Assembly (NCBI GenBank): GCA_905250125.1
Contig: CAJNOL010000359.1
Location: 89,261 to 153,260, forward strand
DNA from: Rotaria sordida
Taxonomy: Eukaryota; Rotifera; Eurotatoria; Philodinida; Philodinidae
Direction of reading: 5' to 3'
DNA: 64,000 nt
Below the pieces are notes generated by a model. It did no database searches, had not been told where the DNA came from, and was given only the letters and a program-made list of their open reading frames with translations. Made by a program: the position numbers and the translations under genes. Shown here one piece after another: positions 36,806 to 57,500 of this stretch; within the stretch, counting starts at the first letter, position 1; every line of letters starts with the position of its first letter.

Positions 36806-37439
36806 CATTCCTGAGATGTAATGTCGACATCATGGTAGTTTTATACACGCACACACCTTACACCATAGACTCTACAGTCTAAGGAATATCAACTACTCAT
36901 TAAATCGCAACGTGCATTATGAGCAATCATTTCGAGTGAAATTTGGCCTATTGTGTGCATTATTTCATACTATTCGTTATTATGTTTGTGGGTATAAACC
37001 CATCACTATGATGAAAAACAGTAATTTTTTCTTTTTCATGGATGTTTTTTCTTCGATAAACATTCACAATGAAAATAAAACGGTGGAATGAATTGTTTTT
37101 TCTTTTGCGCAGCACACTGCTGGTCTTGAAGGTTTATTTACATGCACCATTGAAAGTAGCGAATTGCGCATGTCATTCGTTTACGTTTCTCTTTTATGAA
37201 TAGAAAAATACTTGTGTGGGATGAAAAAATAACCACTAGCAGACAGCAATATTGTATAAAAGGTGCAAAACGCAGCATCAACTTGTCATATTTTGTCTGT
37301 CCCATTTTTGTAGCAGTCAACTGAGTTGAGCAAAGTAAGACTTCCATTGTATGAATCTTATGCTTTTTTCGACCGTGTTTGGTTATGGGGTACACCTTGT
37401 CTTTCTCTTTGTTTCATTTGAAATCCTATCCAGGTTGTT

Positions 37440-37677
37440 CCATGACAGGCTTTACGACGACCCGATACGGTCGTAAACTGCTGTATACGACATGCTATGC
37501 TATCTTTCACGCCGTTTACGATCGTAAATTGTCGTAAGTTGACATTTTACCATGCATCGTATTATAACCGTATTTCGACGTACGGTAAACGTCTAATCAC
37601 GGTCATCATACGGTCGAAAAATTCAGTATCCGACCGTTTCTCAACGTTTCATAATACGGTGTATGGTAAACCGAGAA
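37440..37677. repeat. CpG-rich block with palindromes
   Basis: Unusually rich in CG for this window, with repeated tacggt, cgtaa and acgacc motifs and a perfect 14-bp palindrome tttacgatcgtaaa at 37515-37528. It stops at the assembly gap. It could be the end of a transposon or of a satellite. Confidence 0.45.
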
Positions 37678-37687
37678 NNNNNNNNNN
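37678..37687. other. Assembly gap (10 N)
   Basis: Ten N between a CpG-rich block and a C-rich minisatellite. The fixed length suggests a placeholder, so the true distance is unknown. Any frame across it is meaningless. Confidence 0.95.
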
Positions 37688-37800
37688 ATACTCACACTCA
37701 CACTCACACCTACATCCACATTCACACTCATACCAACACTCACACTCACACCCACATCCACACTCCCACCCACACTCACACCCCACACCCATACCCATAA
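37688..37800. repeat. CACACC/CACTCA minisatellite
   Basis: Tandem degenerate hexamers: cactca, cacacc, ccacat, cccaca, ending in cacccataccc. It is adjacent to the gap, which probably reflects assembly collapse in the array. Confidence 0.8.
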
Positions 37801-38195
37801 CGAACAGTATAATTGTCAAATAGAAAGCGTTATTTGAGTATCGCTTCAAACAAAATTGATTTTACTTTTCTTGTTGTTTCATTCACATTATCAGAGTGTT
37901 CGTTATAATCATAATAAAACAAAAGCAAACTGACGATGTCTTTGTTGTTTTTTTTGTTTCTGCCAAAAAAATGACAAAAAAGTCGTTCCTAGAGAATCAA
38001 AGAAAAATCAAACACTCAAGGAGATAAGGCACCTGTAGAATGACTTAAATGTCCTTCTACAAATGAAAAGCAAATAAAATTTGGAAAGAATGACCAAAAA
38101 CTAAATGACGACGTTGTTGTTTTTTTTTCTTTTTCATTTCTTGTTGAGTGTCAACGAAAACGAAAGACACGCACATTTGTCGTCGTAGAAAAATC

Positions 38196-38204
38196 TATAA
38201 AAAA
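38196..38204 (+). promoter_or_regulatory. Candidate TATA box for the ART-TPR gene
   Basis: tataaaaaa lies about 110 nt upstream of the ATG at 38310, and the intervening leader is not homopolymeric. Spacing fits a TATA promoter with a leader of about 80 nt. Confidence 0.45.
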
Positions 38205-38309
38205 CGTAAGGCATCGACTGTATCAATTGAAAAAATGATGTCTGTCTAAACAACAATCTGTTATTCATAATACTCGATAACCAATCAAACGACAAAAATT
38301 ACATCCAAA

Positions 38310-40133
38310 ATGGGTGGACTGAAATCCAAACAACAAGTTTTCAAATCAACTATGGATGTTGCAGGATGCACAACAACATCACCCAATACTATTCAACCAA
38401 GACGTCATATAATTCAGAATTATTTGCTCATCTGGATCGATGGTAATATCAATGAAACAAATGAAGATTGTCAAAATACACTGGCACAATTGCGTCGTGT
38501 TGTCAATGAAGTGACAATTTGTGCCCAACCAGCACAATGTATCAGATGCCTCAATGATGCGGATGACGAGAAAGCTTTCGTCATCTCTTCCGGTACTTTA
38601 GGTCAGCATTTGGTGCCACAAATTCATGATATGCCACAAGTAGATGCTATTTATATCTTCTGTGGCGACGAATCGCGACACAAAACATGGACAACGGAAT
38701 GGCCGAAGATTCAAGGCGTATTCACATCAATTAACCCAATATGTGAGTCATTAAAACGGGTTGCCCGCCAATGTGACCATGACAAAATGCCGATGAGCTT
38801 CATTTCAAAGCAGATGATGCAGGGCATAACATCGGATCAACTAAATCTCGACCAGTTGGAACCAGCCTACATATATTCATTCCTTTTCAAAGAAATCATC
38901 TTAGAAATCGATGAAGATGATGCAAAGTCAGTAAAAGAGCTAGTAATTTATTGTCGACAACAAAAAGTCTCTGAATTCGAATTGAACGATTTTCAACGTC
39001 AATATCACGAGAAGTCACCAGTCCGATGGTATACTTCTGATATTGTCCTGTACAGCATGCTCAACCGCGCTCTGTGGTCACTTGACATGGAAACCATGGC
39101 AAAAATGGGCTTTTTCATTCGAAACCTTCATCGACAACTTAAACAACTGCATCAAAAACAATCGGATACATTTAAAAAACAATTTAACGTTTATCGTGGC
39201 CAAGAACTCTCCCAACAAGACTTTGACCATCTATGTGATACAAAAGGTGGATTTCTCTCATTCAACAACTTCTTGTCTACTAGCACAGAAAAACACATCG
39301 CCATGAAATTTGTTAAACGCACACTGCGCAAAGATAAAGACACTGTGAGTGTTCTCTTTATTATGACAATTAATCCTAATGAAGTTTCGGGTTCACGTAC
39401 TCCGTTCGCGCTTATAGAAGAATACAGTGCTATTAGAAGCGAAGAAGAAATTCTCTTTTCAATCCACACTGTTTTTCGTGTCGATGAAATCAAACAGACA
39501 GTCAACAATAGTCACCTGTGGGAAGTACAATTAACATTCACAGACGACAATGATCGAGAATTGGCTGTTCTCAGCAAACGTATACGAGAAGAGATCGGTG
39601 GCACTGGATGGTATCGAATGGGAAAATTGATGCACCGTTTGGGTAATCTCAATCAAGCTGAAGAACTCTACAATGAATTACTCAAGAACGCTTCTGGAGA
39701 CAGTGATAGAGCATATATCTATCACCAACTTGGATGGTTGAAAAACGACCAAGGACAATACAAGGCAGCAGTTTTGTTTTACGAAAAAGCAATCAAAATC
39801 AATCGAAAAACTCTCCCCGAAGATCATCGTTCACTGGCTGATAACTATCTCGCGATTGGTCTTGTCTATAACAACATGCATGACTACTCAAAAGCCCTTG
39901 ATTTTTACGACAAAGCACTTAAAAGAAGAGAAAAAACTCTGCCTCCGGATCATCCCGACTTGGCAACTGTCTACAACAACATCGGTAAAGCGTATAGTGA
40001 CATGGGTAACTACTCGCAAGCATTATCATTCCTCGAAAAGGCGCTTGCTATCCGGCAAAAATCACTTCCATCAACACATCCTCTAATTAAAACATTGATA
40101 AATAATATTGACTATGTGAAAAAGAATATGTAA
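38310..40133 (+). CDS. NAD:arginine ADP-ribosyltransferase domain plus TPR repeats
   Basis: Intronless, 607 aa. Residues about 30-200 form an N-terminal region with a LLIWIDGNI start and alternating hydrophobic strands. The central part carries an R-S-ExE mono-ADP-ribosyltransferase: R296 in VYRGQ, the S-T-S motif at 323-325 in FLSTST, and E378/E380 in RSEEEILF. By family knowledge it would transfer ADP-ribose from NAD+ to arginine on target proteins. The C-terminal third (about 430-600) contains kinesin-light-chain-like TPRs with YxxLG / NNIGxxYxxMGxYxxAL and EKxLPxxHPxLA spacers. The ART-plus-TPR pairing is a large family in bdelloid rotifers, and I take it to act inside the cell because no signal peptide is seen. 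The coding region is noticeably less AT-rich than its neighbours and lacks introns, unlike all conserved genes here. That fits retrocopying or horizontal origin, but neither is shown. Confidence 0.9.
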   Translation: MGGLKSKQQVFKSTMDVAGCTTTSPNTIQPRRHIIQNYLLIWIDGNINETNEDCQNTLAQLRRVVNEVTICAQPAQCIRCLNDADDEKAFVISSGTLGQHLVPQIHDMPQVDAIYIFCGDESRHKTWTTEWPKIQGVFTSINPICESLKRVARQCDHDKMPMSFISKQMMQGITSDQLNLDQLEPAYIYSFLFKEIILEIDEDDAKSVKELVIYCRQQKVSEFELNDFQRQYHEKSPVRWYTSDIVLYSMLNRALWSLDMETMAKMGFFIRNLHRQLKQLHQKQSDTFKKQFNVYRGQELSQQDFDHLCDTKGGFLSFNNFLSTSTEKHIAMKFVKRTLRKDKDTVSVLFIMTINPNEVSGSRTPFALIEEYSAIRSEEEILFSIHTVFRVDEIKQTVNNSHLWEVQLTFTDDNDRELAVLSKRIREEIGGTGWYRMGKLMHRLGNLNQAEELYNELLKNASGDSDRAYIYHQLGWLKNDQGQYKAAVLFYEKAIKINRKTLPEDHRSLADNYLAIGLVYNNMHDYSKALDFYDKALKRREKTLPPDHPDLATVYNNIGKAYSDMGNYSQALSFLEKALAIRQKSLPSTHPLIKTLINNIDYVKKNM

Positions 40134-43100
40134 ATTTGTTTTTTTCTTGGGATTGCTTAATAAACTGGATTTGATTATTATTCACTTAACTTTCCGGCTT
40201 TTCTTGGTTCATTATTGCCTACGCACGCGCGTGACCAGGGAGATTCTCTGTAAACCTGAAATAGATACACGCAGAGCGGACTATGCTGGACTGACAGGGT
40301 AATGAACGTAGGTATCACGTAGAATAACAACGACAGGGACGTACGAATATGGTAGGCTTTCCCAAGTATCACACTACTTTCGGCATAACAGGCACAAGAA
40401 ATCTGCTGGGTTAGGTTACGAAGTCATCTGACGGGCTGTGATATAAGATGATCTCTTTCCTTCTTCCCTACTCAACAATATCGTTAGAAATAAAAGTTTA
40501 ACATGGAATATCAATAATTAAAATTTGCTAAGTGTCGATAGAAAAAAAACATTGTTCCGTCCGAAATAAATTATGTCTACCTTATCGAAAAGTTAAGTTG
40601 AGAAGTCTTGTTGGCAACTAGGACTTCTCAACTTGTCTACATATGTTCCCTCTTAATTAGAAAATTAAACTTAGTACTTTACTATTTCTCTATTCTTCTT
40701 CTTAATAGGAGAAAAAAGAAGCAACATGTCCTATTTGAGATTGGAATATACAAATTACTGCATGAATTAATGAATAATGTTATGATTCGGTCGATGCGAT
40801 ATCATCGAAGACGATAATTCAACTTCGAAACATTGTAAACAATTTTTTTTTGTAATATAATACTTATAATAATTTAATGTTATCCATTGTGATTGTAAAA
40901 AGTTTTGGTAATAATTTTAAAATATGAGTAATACATGTATCATTAACATAACATATGTAAATAATGATATGATACCATATGAATGTATAAATTTCATTTA
41001 AGAAATTCCATAATCATTAGAATAATTGCATATTGCAGCTGCTAAAAACACAGCGTATTAGGGCACTTACTCACCTTGTTGATGATGAGATGTTCGATTA
41101 AATGGAATGATTCCATACAAGAAAATCATTCCTTATATATGTTTTAAACATGAACTCTCAGTCAATGATGATCATTAATGAATAATTAATCAGTGACATT
41201 GTAATGTTCTTTTTTGCGTTAATTGAAAAATTGATCATCAAAAAACGAACAGAAAATATAATTGATTCTCATCAGCTCAATAATTGATGAGATTATCATT
41301 TTTATCATTTTCGTCAACGATCAATTTATCACTATTCTACAATGTCTTCATTGATATTCATGTTTACGTGTCTTTTCTTTTTTCATTAAGAGAGCTTCCA
41401 TGGAATTATTAAGTACCATGTCAGCAGTCGGGGCACCAACCAAAATTTAATCTTTTGATTTGATATTCTCATCTTGATCAGTATCATCTAAAACCTCTAA
41501 ATCCAAATTTTTATTGCATTCGATTGAACTAGTGGAAAGTTAGTTCGATTCGACTGTTGAGCACTAACGCAAAAATTTGAAAAATGTCATAAAAAATCAT
41601 CTATGTAAAGGTGAGCTTATTAAGATGACAAATTATTAATAAAATTTTTCGTGTAATATATTAAAAGATAGAACATCGAAAGCTGAACAAAATCAGCTGT
41701 TTACATATTATATTTCAATGTGATAATATTAATTTATACGTCAAATACTATCTATGGCTGCAAATTTTTTGCGTTAAAAATGTACAAAATCTTATAGTAT
41801 ATCAGCTACCACTTAGTCATTTTAAATGACCCCAGACTGATTTTCTTGTATTTTGTGTACCTTTTTTTCCTCTACAAAATAGTTTTAAAAAAGTGGAAAA
41901 AAAAGTTATTCTTAAGGTGAAAAATGGCTTACAATGGTCACCATTGAATCAATATGTATAGAGAAAAAATAATGTATACGATTTTTTTTCAAAAAAAATC
42001 AGTTTTATTAGATCATGGTCTTTAATGTATACTTTAGACACGAGAAAGACATTTTTAATGAATGTGCGTTTCCTAGACTGCCACCCGTTCTATAGTAAGA
42101 TATAGAAATAATTTACAAATCCATTAATATTGATACACTCTTTTATGGTAGATAGTGTTTTCAGAACAATTGTCTACATACTTCTTAAAAAAAGCAGGAT
42201 TGCTGGCCATGACTAAGGAAAACTTTTTCCGCGTTTATTTTCATCGGCGCGTAAAGTCCACCCTGCTTGAAGAGGAAGGGCATACTCGGAAAATACGTGT
42301 CCTTAAATTATTTGTGATTGTTAGTCGAAAAACCCGCACTCGTGTAAAAAGTTATTTCTCATTAGTAGGCATTGTTAGGAAAGGGTGTGGATGTGAGTTT
42401 TTATTGACGATACAGTCCTAACATGCCGTTTTTCATTCTTTCAAACGTATCCAACTATTCATTTTGCAAACTGTAATATTTACCTAATTTCATTGTTTAA
42501 TATATCGTTAGCAAAAGCATTACAAACTGCAGCGAATATTCTATTTGAATAGATATTTCATGCTGGAAAATTATTTTCGTCGTCTTCTATGCATTTCTCC
42601 ATTACAGATAGATTTTGTTATACTGTTTTGTTCATACATGGAAGAAAGTAGAAATTGTTTTAACAGCAACGATTCGTAGGAAATCTTTTTCTGTAGGAAA
42701 CTCTTAAATTTGAAATCATATCACTTAAGTATATATATATACTATTGTTACGCTATGAATATCATGAATAGGAGGTTTGCGAGAGTCCTAACAACAAACT
42801 AAATGCTGATCTCACTAATCGATATATCGTTGTTTGACGAGATACATATTCATTCTGTTGGTTGGACTGCAATAAACTTGTTTTTCTACTCCTGTCATCT
42901 ATAGTATAACAAAGGTAAAAAACTTCAGAAATATAATCGGTTTCGATTTCAAATATAAGAATTTCGCACAAAAAAGGATTCCCTTCAAATCCATTACCTT
43001 TTTCGGATGCGTAAATAAGCCAGTATAAGATCGTCTATCTGCGTATTTCCTGACTTTCCGTTCTCGAGATCATCACAGTAGAAAATTATAACTTTCGATA

Positions 43101-45859
43101 CGTATGTCTAGTAAGTAAAAACAAAAAAAAAAGGAAAAATTCAGAAAAGACTACATAAATGCTGTACAAACCGATATTAATTTTCGGGAATGAAATTTCA
43201 ATTAACATAAGAACAAATAACGATTTCATCTAGAGTCAATCCTGTCCGGTCGAAAGTTTCCATTATTTCTTCTGTTCACAACAGTTGACTGGAGACTAAC
43301 TCACCACTTTTAATTATTTTGAGTAAAAGATGGAGGCCAAATCATCAAAATCACTGTTTTGCGAAATTTACTGAAGATGAGCGGAAACTCATATTGAAGA
43401 TTCAGAAAATTTTGTATCATCTCAAGACATGGATCTTTCTGACATAGTTCGAACGAATTTCTAACAATTCGCCGCTCTCTAAAATATCGCAACACAAAGT
43501 ACAGATTTTGTTACAGCAAAGAACACGCCAAGTATGAAGGCCGAATGTGTACGCGACCGACTACATTAATGCTATGCTTTGCACCCCATTAATTAAGTCT
43601 GTTAACAAATGTTATATTATTATAACGGCATAGATTGTAATTCAAACGAATATACGCATGTCGAATATGATTAGTAAAAAACTTTTAATTTTAAGTCAAT
43701 CAAGCATAAGCACATGCTTGACTAGTTTGGAAACTTTGTATCAGAGCTATGGACATCACAAGCATCGAGTGACATTTCCAATCTTGAAAACTTTTCTTTT
43801 TTTTCCAGAATTTCATTGTTTTTGTTGGTCAACAATTCCTAGAACAACGTGTATCTCTCCTCTCACAAATTCAGTTAACTTTAGCAACAATATTCTGATC
43901 AATTTCCTGACGGCCTCGGAACACTTTTGATCAGAACCTGCGCTTCACAACATTGTTGATATATGCTTTTTTTTCTCATAAATCGAGACAGACGCCTAAA
44001 TCCTAACATCGATAAGAAGAGTGATTTTCATAGAGTACACTTGACAAGAAAGCGTCTGTAACTATTACTATTTTTGATTTCTATGCAATTATCAAACTGA
44101 CAGAACAAACTAATCTTTAATTTATACTATGTTGTTTTCTTTTTTATCAATATGTATCAAGTTATAAATAAATTCTTCGTTCAACTAACTACGTTTGATC
44201 CTTATCTCGATAATCATTTTCTCACTTCTTGCAAAAAAAATTATAACAACGACAAAATCGATTCATTTTCTATCATTGTATAGTTCAAATATATTCAGGA
44301 TTATTGACTACTTGTAAACAAAATATAATTGATAATATTATAAGTTTTCTTTTGTTTCTAGATGTCAATGAGTCTAGTTTTATAATATTCATCAAAACGG
44401 AAATAAAAAGAACGCTATCTATAGTTTGCTTGTTTTTTTTCATTTACTCTATTGATTATTGTCAATTCTGAGTTTTTCCGTTCTTCTTCTTCTTCTTCTT
44501 CTTTGATGACGAAGTACTTCAAGCAATAAGAGGAAAAAAAAACAAAAATAACTATTACAGCCGATCCATGTGTTAATCTTATCGTTTGTGTCACAAACAA
44601 AATAATTCTATTATTGATCGACATTAAATATAATCAAAAAAGTATTATATTGACAGTTGTTTTATCGATCATTATTTACAAATAAATGGAATTCAAAATT
44701 ATATTAAAGAAAAAATATATATATATATGTATCAAGTCGATGTTCGAAATTACATATATGATTAATAAATATAATATAAAAATAAGTTACATGTAACATT
44801 TGGGAATTTTTCCTATTAGTTAGAACCATTGAGTATAATGTATATGAAACTAATAGAAGTATAACAAATATTGACTCGTATATGTAAGAATGCATCACTC
44901 GATTTATCCTCCAATCAGATATAGATAAAATCTACACTTAGAATATCAATCATTATGTTAGGAATGATTGCATTTGCTGCCATTCTTCAATATTAAAAAC
45001 TAACGAACTTCTGTCAATTTATATAAATTTTATGTTGATACGTGAGAAATCTTATCACATATATGTTATCGATTTGCGTGCAGGCGACAACAACAACAAC
45101 CGCGACAATCAAAAAAGAAGACCTGGATCAATTTTCAAGAAAAAGTTTTTATATATTTCATATAAATAGAAAGAAGAAAAGAAAATGAAAACCTATCAAT
45201 ATGAAATGAGCAGGATAAAGTAACATAAACACACATAATCAATGTAGAAGGAAAAAAAAACAAAATGAAACTGATACTAAGATATTATGTTTTCAAACCT
45301 TCGCATAAACTGATTCTACATGTTATCTCAGTTAATAATTAAGTATTTCTCTATTTTTTATTCTCACATTAAACAATGATTACTATTATATTCAATAAAA
45401 TTTTTCTAGAAAATAATTTAATTTTTCACTATGCAATCAGGTCAATGTTACATCATAGAAAACGACTTTTTTGTATTTAGACAAAATGAAAAAAAAAAGC
45501 ATTGCTAGATAATTTTTATCCAAATACAAAATCTTCGTTTAGAATCGTCAACTAGTGACATCTCTTAACATAAACATATATATATATTAATTTATTTTAA
45601 ATAAAAAATTCAATCTTTTTTATTTAATTTCAATAATAACTCAATATATGACTTAATAAAATAATAATTACGAAGGATCTAAACATATTTCTATAAATTA
45701 AACTAAAATGGCTGCCATATTTCTCATTGCTTCTATTATTATTGTTTATTTTCTTTTCTGTATATTGTCAACAGCAGCAATAGCAACAGCAGATAGTCAT
45801 GTTCTTATTCATCATTCAAGATTAATCACAAGAAATAAAAAACTAAAAATCTTGAAACA
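40134..45859. other. Long intergenic region
   Basis: No gene supported in about 5.7 kb. Features seen: a 13-bp hairpin at 40595-40634, a CTT-trinucleotide tract at 44484-44502, and scattered A/T homopolymers. Two regions (43290-43500 and 43680-43930) have weak, partly inverted similarity that I could not establish. The promoter of the PKC gene should lie at the right end. Confidence 0.45.
40595..40634. repeat. Perfect 13-bp inverted repeat (hairpin)
   Basis: aagttgagaagtc (40595-40607) and gacttctcaactt (40622-40634) are exact complements around a 14-nt loop. No poly-T terminator or adjacent RNA gene recognised. Confidence 0.6.
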
Positions 45860-53981
<8,122 letters not shown>

Positions 53982-54563
53982 ACATTTTAAAAGGCATAAT
54001 TTTCATACTCTCTATGAACTCTAGTCATTTGATTGTTGTTTTTGTCTGTGTGCGTACATTTCTTTCTTTCTTTCTTTTTTTTTCTTTTGTTTCGAGTTAA
54101 TTTTATTCAATTAAAGTATTTTTTTTTCTCTCTCTCTCTCTCTCTCTTTCTATCATCTTCTTCTAGTCATTCATCATCATCGTCATGCTACTACTGCTGC
54201 CGCCTCTTTCTTTTGTGCAATTTTGGCTTTTTACGCATAATTTTCACTAGACGTAGTACACCATATACAGTCACTTTTTCTTTTCGTTTTGTGTATATAC
54301 CCATAATATGTACACATGTGTACTCTTGGTGGTTGTCTGTTTATTTATTGTCGTCAAACTTTTATATTTTATAAATCTTCTTTTCTTCTTTTTTTTTCTC
54401 TCTCATTCTTCTTCGAAAAATCAATGAATAAATATATTTATCTTTGGAAAAATATATATATATATATATATGTATGTATGTGTTTTTTTGTTGAGAATAA
54501 GACAGAATAGAAATAAAGAATTCATGGAATTATAGAGAGAAATAGAAAACATTATAATTACAG

Positions 54564-57500
54564 ATGCAACAAAGTCGATTGGATAAATTTTTTACAATTA
54601 AAAAATCAGCAACAACTAGTAAATTAGTCGATAATAATGGTGATGGTTCAAATGATTCAACACCATCTAATCAACAAACAAATAAACGATTATCAACAAC
54701 TGAATATGAGAATAACAAGAAACTAAAACGAACAAAATCAGATTCACCTATAATAAACAATGAGAATAGTTCACAAATTAATGAAAATTTCGAAACAAAT
54801 TTTTCATTAAATCAATTTTATTTGGATAAATTCTTGTTAATTCTTTCATCATTAGTCAAATATTATAAATATTTATTTGATGAAAATGAATTAATATTAT
54901 TTGATAAATTTCAAACATTATCTGGTTAGTGTTTGTTTTTTTTTTCTTTTTAATCTCTACAATAAATATTTTTTGCAGCTTCATCACAAATTATTTTTAT
55001 TCGTTTATTAATGCGTCGTTGTAAATGGCTTCGACGATCAACAATAAACTATGAAATATCAAATGTAACAAATGAAGAAGATAGTTTAACACCACTTGTA
55101 GAAATAGGTTTATTACAAGATAGTAAGAAATTTTAGATTTATTTGAAAATAAAATTTAATTAAAAAACAAATTTTCTTTTTGAAGTTTCATCATTAGATG
55201 ATCTTGATGCTGGTCTACGTTTATTAACTAGTGATGAAATGCGTGATTTTTCTAAACGTTTTCATTGTCAATCAAAAACAAATAAATCTAAAAAAACATC
55301 AATTGAAAATTTAAAAAATTTAACAAATCAATATAAATCAATGTTTGGTTCAACAACAACAACAACAAATCGTAATCATCTTTTATTTAAAGAGTTTTGT
55401 ATATTCAATAGAAATTTTAATTAAAAATAATTTTTTTTTTTTTTGTTTAATATTTAGATTAAAACGAATAATAGTTAATTGTTATAAAATATCTGAAGAT
55501 ATTCGTGGATTATTTTTTCGAATGATGTTAGCTTATCATCCAGTTGCTCTTTTATCTATGGATAACCTTGATCAAAATGCTTTTACTCTTTTGTAAAATT
55601 TTTTTTTTTTTTTTTTTTAATAATTTATTAAATGAATTTTGTTTTAATGAAAATTTATTTAGATATAAAACATTTCAAATTACTCGTGGAGATCTTCGAC
55701 TTCCATGGCGTGAAGATCAAATTAGTCATGAATATTTACCATTTAAAACACCTGAACAACTTAAACTGTAAGATACTTAACAAGAATTTTACAAATAAAA
55801 AACATTGGAATGAAGTTAGATGTCTTTTAAACGTATAGTAGAAATTCTCCTCATAATAATAGATTAGATGACGCCTTGTAAAATATAACTTTTAGGGAAA
55901 AATGACAATTAGGCGACGTCGATTGGTCGCATGTTTGACAGAAGTATGGCTCCTATTTCACTTTCTACAAACTTCAATTTGCAGACATATGATTCAGTCA
56001 TTTGCAGCACTGCGCAAGGATGAGGATGATATATGAACAATGAAGATTTATCCTTTGGAATGGGTTCGTAGATGATCTTGCTGATAAACGGTAATTGAAA
56101 ATTGACATTCTTTTTTAATTTACTGAAATGTTAGGGAAAGACGAAAATTATATTCATTGTCGAATAACAAAAATTACAGCAGACAGAATAGAGAAGTGCG
56201 GATTCATACTTTTGTGAACCCGAACCCGATTTTTTTTCCCATCAATACCTAACATCTTCTATGTACATCAACAAGTGAAGGATTAAGGTTTTAGCTAGTA
56301 ATCGGCTATCCACCCAAAACGTCAACGTACCATTATTTCTTGTCGTTTTCTTTTCAATTACTCGATGCAGAATAAGTTGGAAGCTTTCGCTTACAAAGGA
56401 ACCTCTTCAGCTGCCCCTTACGATTTCAATTATGTTTTTTTGCCTATAAATACTACATAGTATCCTAATAAAAATCCTAACAGAATTTGGGTTCCTATTG
56501 AGATTTGACTAATCTATTGAATTTTTCTCTAGAAGCTGCAAGTTTTCTGCAAACTTGTATTTTCGAATTTCGATCTGAACTTTTGTGTATATAGGGAACT
56601 CAATTAGACTAACTTCCATAAAAAAAATTCAGAAGTTTTGAACACAATCTTTTCAAGATTTAGGACTTTTAGGATACAGAGCGTTTTCAATGGATAGTAT
56701 GTATAATATGTATTTTTTGAAAGCTTCATATCTCGAACAGACTTTGTTCAAAACTTCTAAATTTGTTAATGGAAGCTAGTGTAGTTGAGTTTTCTATATG
56801 TGTAAAGTTTCAGACTAAAATTCAAAAATACGAGTTTTCCAAAGATCTGAGGCTTCTAGATAACAGAAATATTAAAAATTCAATAGCTTAGTCAAATCTC
56901 AATAGAAATCCAATCCTTTTAAAGTTCATCTGGTGTTTCTTGTCCTTTAATAGATTGTTGATTATTTTCTGAATCTTTCTAATTTATTTCTCCATAATGC
57001 TAAGGAAATTCTTTTACAGATCATATTTTGCCAGTACTACGACTAATTTGTTGTAAACCCAACTTTTATCTGAAATCATAATGATCAAATATGAGACATT
57101 CTCATCTTATGATAGAACATCTTTGAATGTCATCAATACGTATAAGATCAAGTGAGGACTAGCAAGGATTCATCTTCATGAATCAAGATTTAAAAAGTCC
57201 GTATGACGGATAGATGTAAGTACGAGTCGTATTCTAATATGCCGAATATTTTATTTTAAAATGTCAGAGACATAAAAGATTTTAGAGAAAGAAAATGTAG
57301 CTGAAAGTAAATAAAAGAAGTTTATACTAATTCATTTTTAGTTGCATTTTCTTTCTCTATCTTTATAATAGAGTATTTAATACCAAAACTGATCTCTTGA
57401 ATTTCAAATATTTAGTCTTCAATCTTCGAAATAATACGAAAAAAAATTACTTTTCTTAATAAAATGGGTATTGCAAATCTTGATTCCCAAAAACAAAAAC

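Larger units (their letters stand above)
36815..38309. other. Repeat-rich intergenic DNA with assembly gap
   Basis: Holds a CpG-rich palindromic block (37440-37677), a 10-N gap (37678-37687) and a CACACC/CACTCA minisatellite (37688-37800). A TATAAAAG string at 37256 has no supported gene downstream. The last 120 nt form the promoter region of the ART-TPR gene. Confidence 0.5.

Noticed and set aside
36455..36814. 119-codon + ORF, and its minus-strand shadow
   Set aside because: The first 40 codons are the dehydrogenase pseudogene exon. The remainder is translated minisatellite.
37497..37849. ORFs on both strands crossing the N gap
   Set aside because: They run through the unknown bases and a minisatellite, so they are not evidence of a gene.
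43290..43930. Possible inverted pair of coding-like fragments
   Set aside because: The similarity between 43290-43500 and 43680-43930 was too weak by eye to separate from AT-rich chance.
44484..44502. CTT trinucleotide tract as an array of interest
   Set aside because: Simple microsatellite of about six units. Not a CRISPR or other structured array. No CRISPR array was found anywhere.
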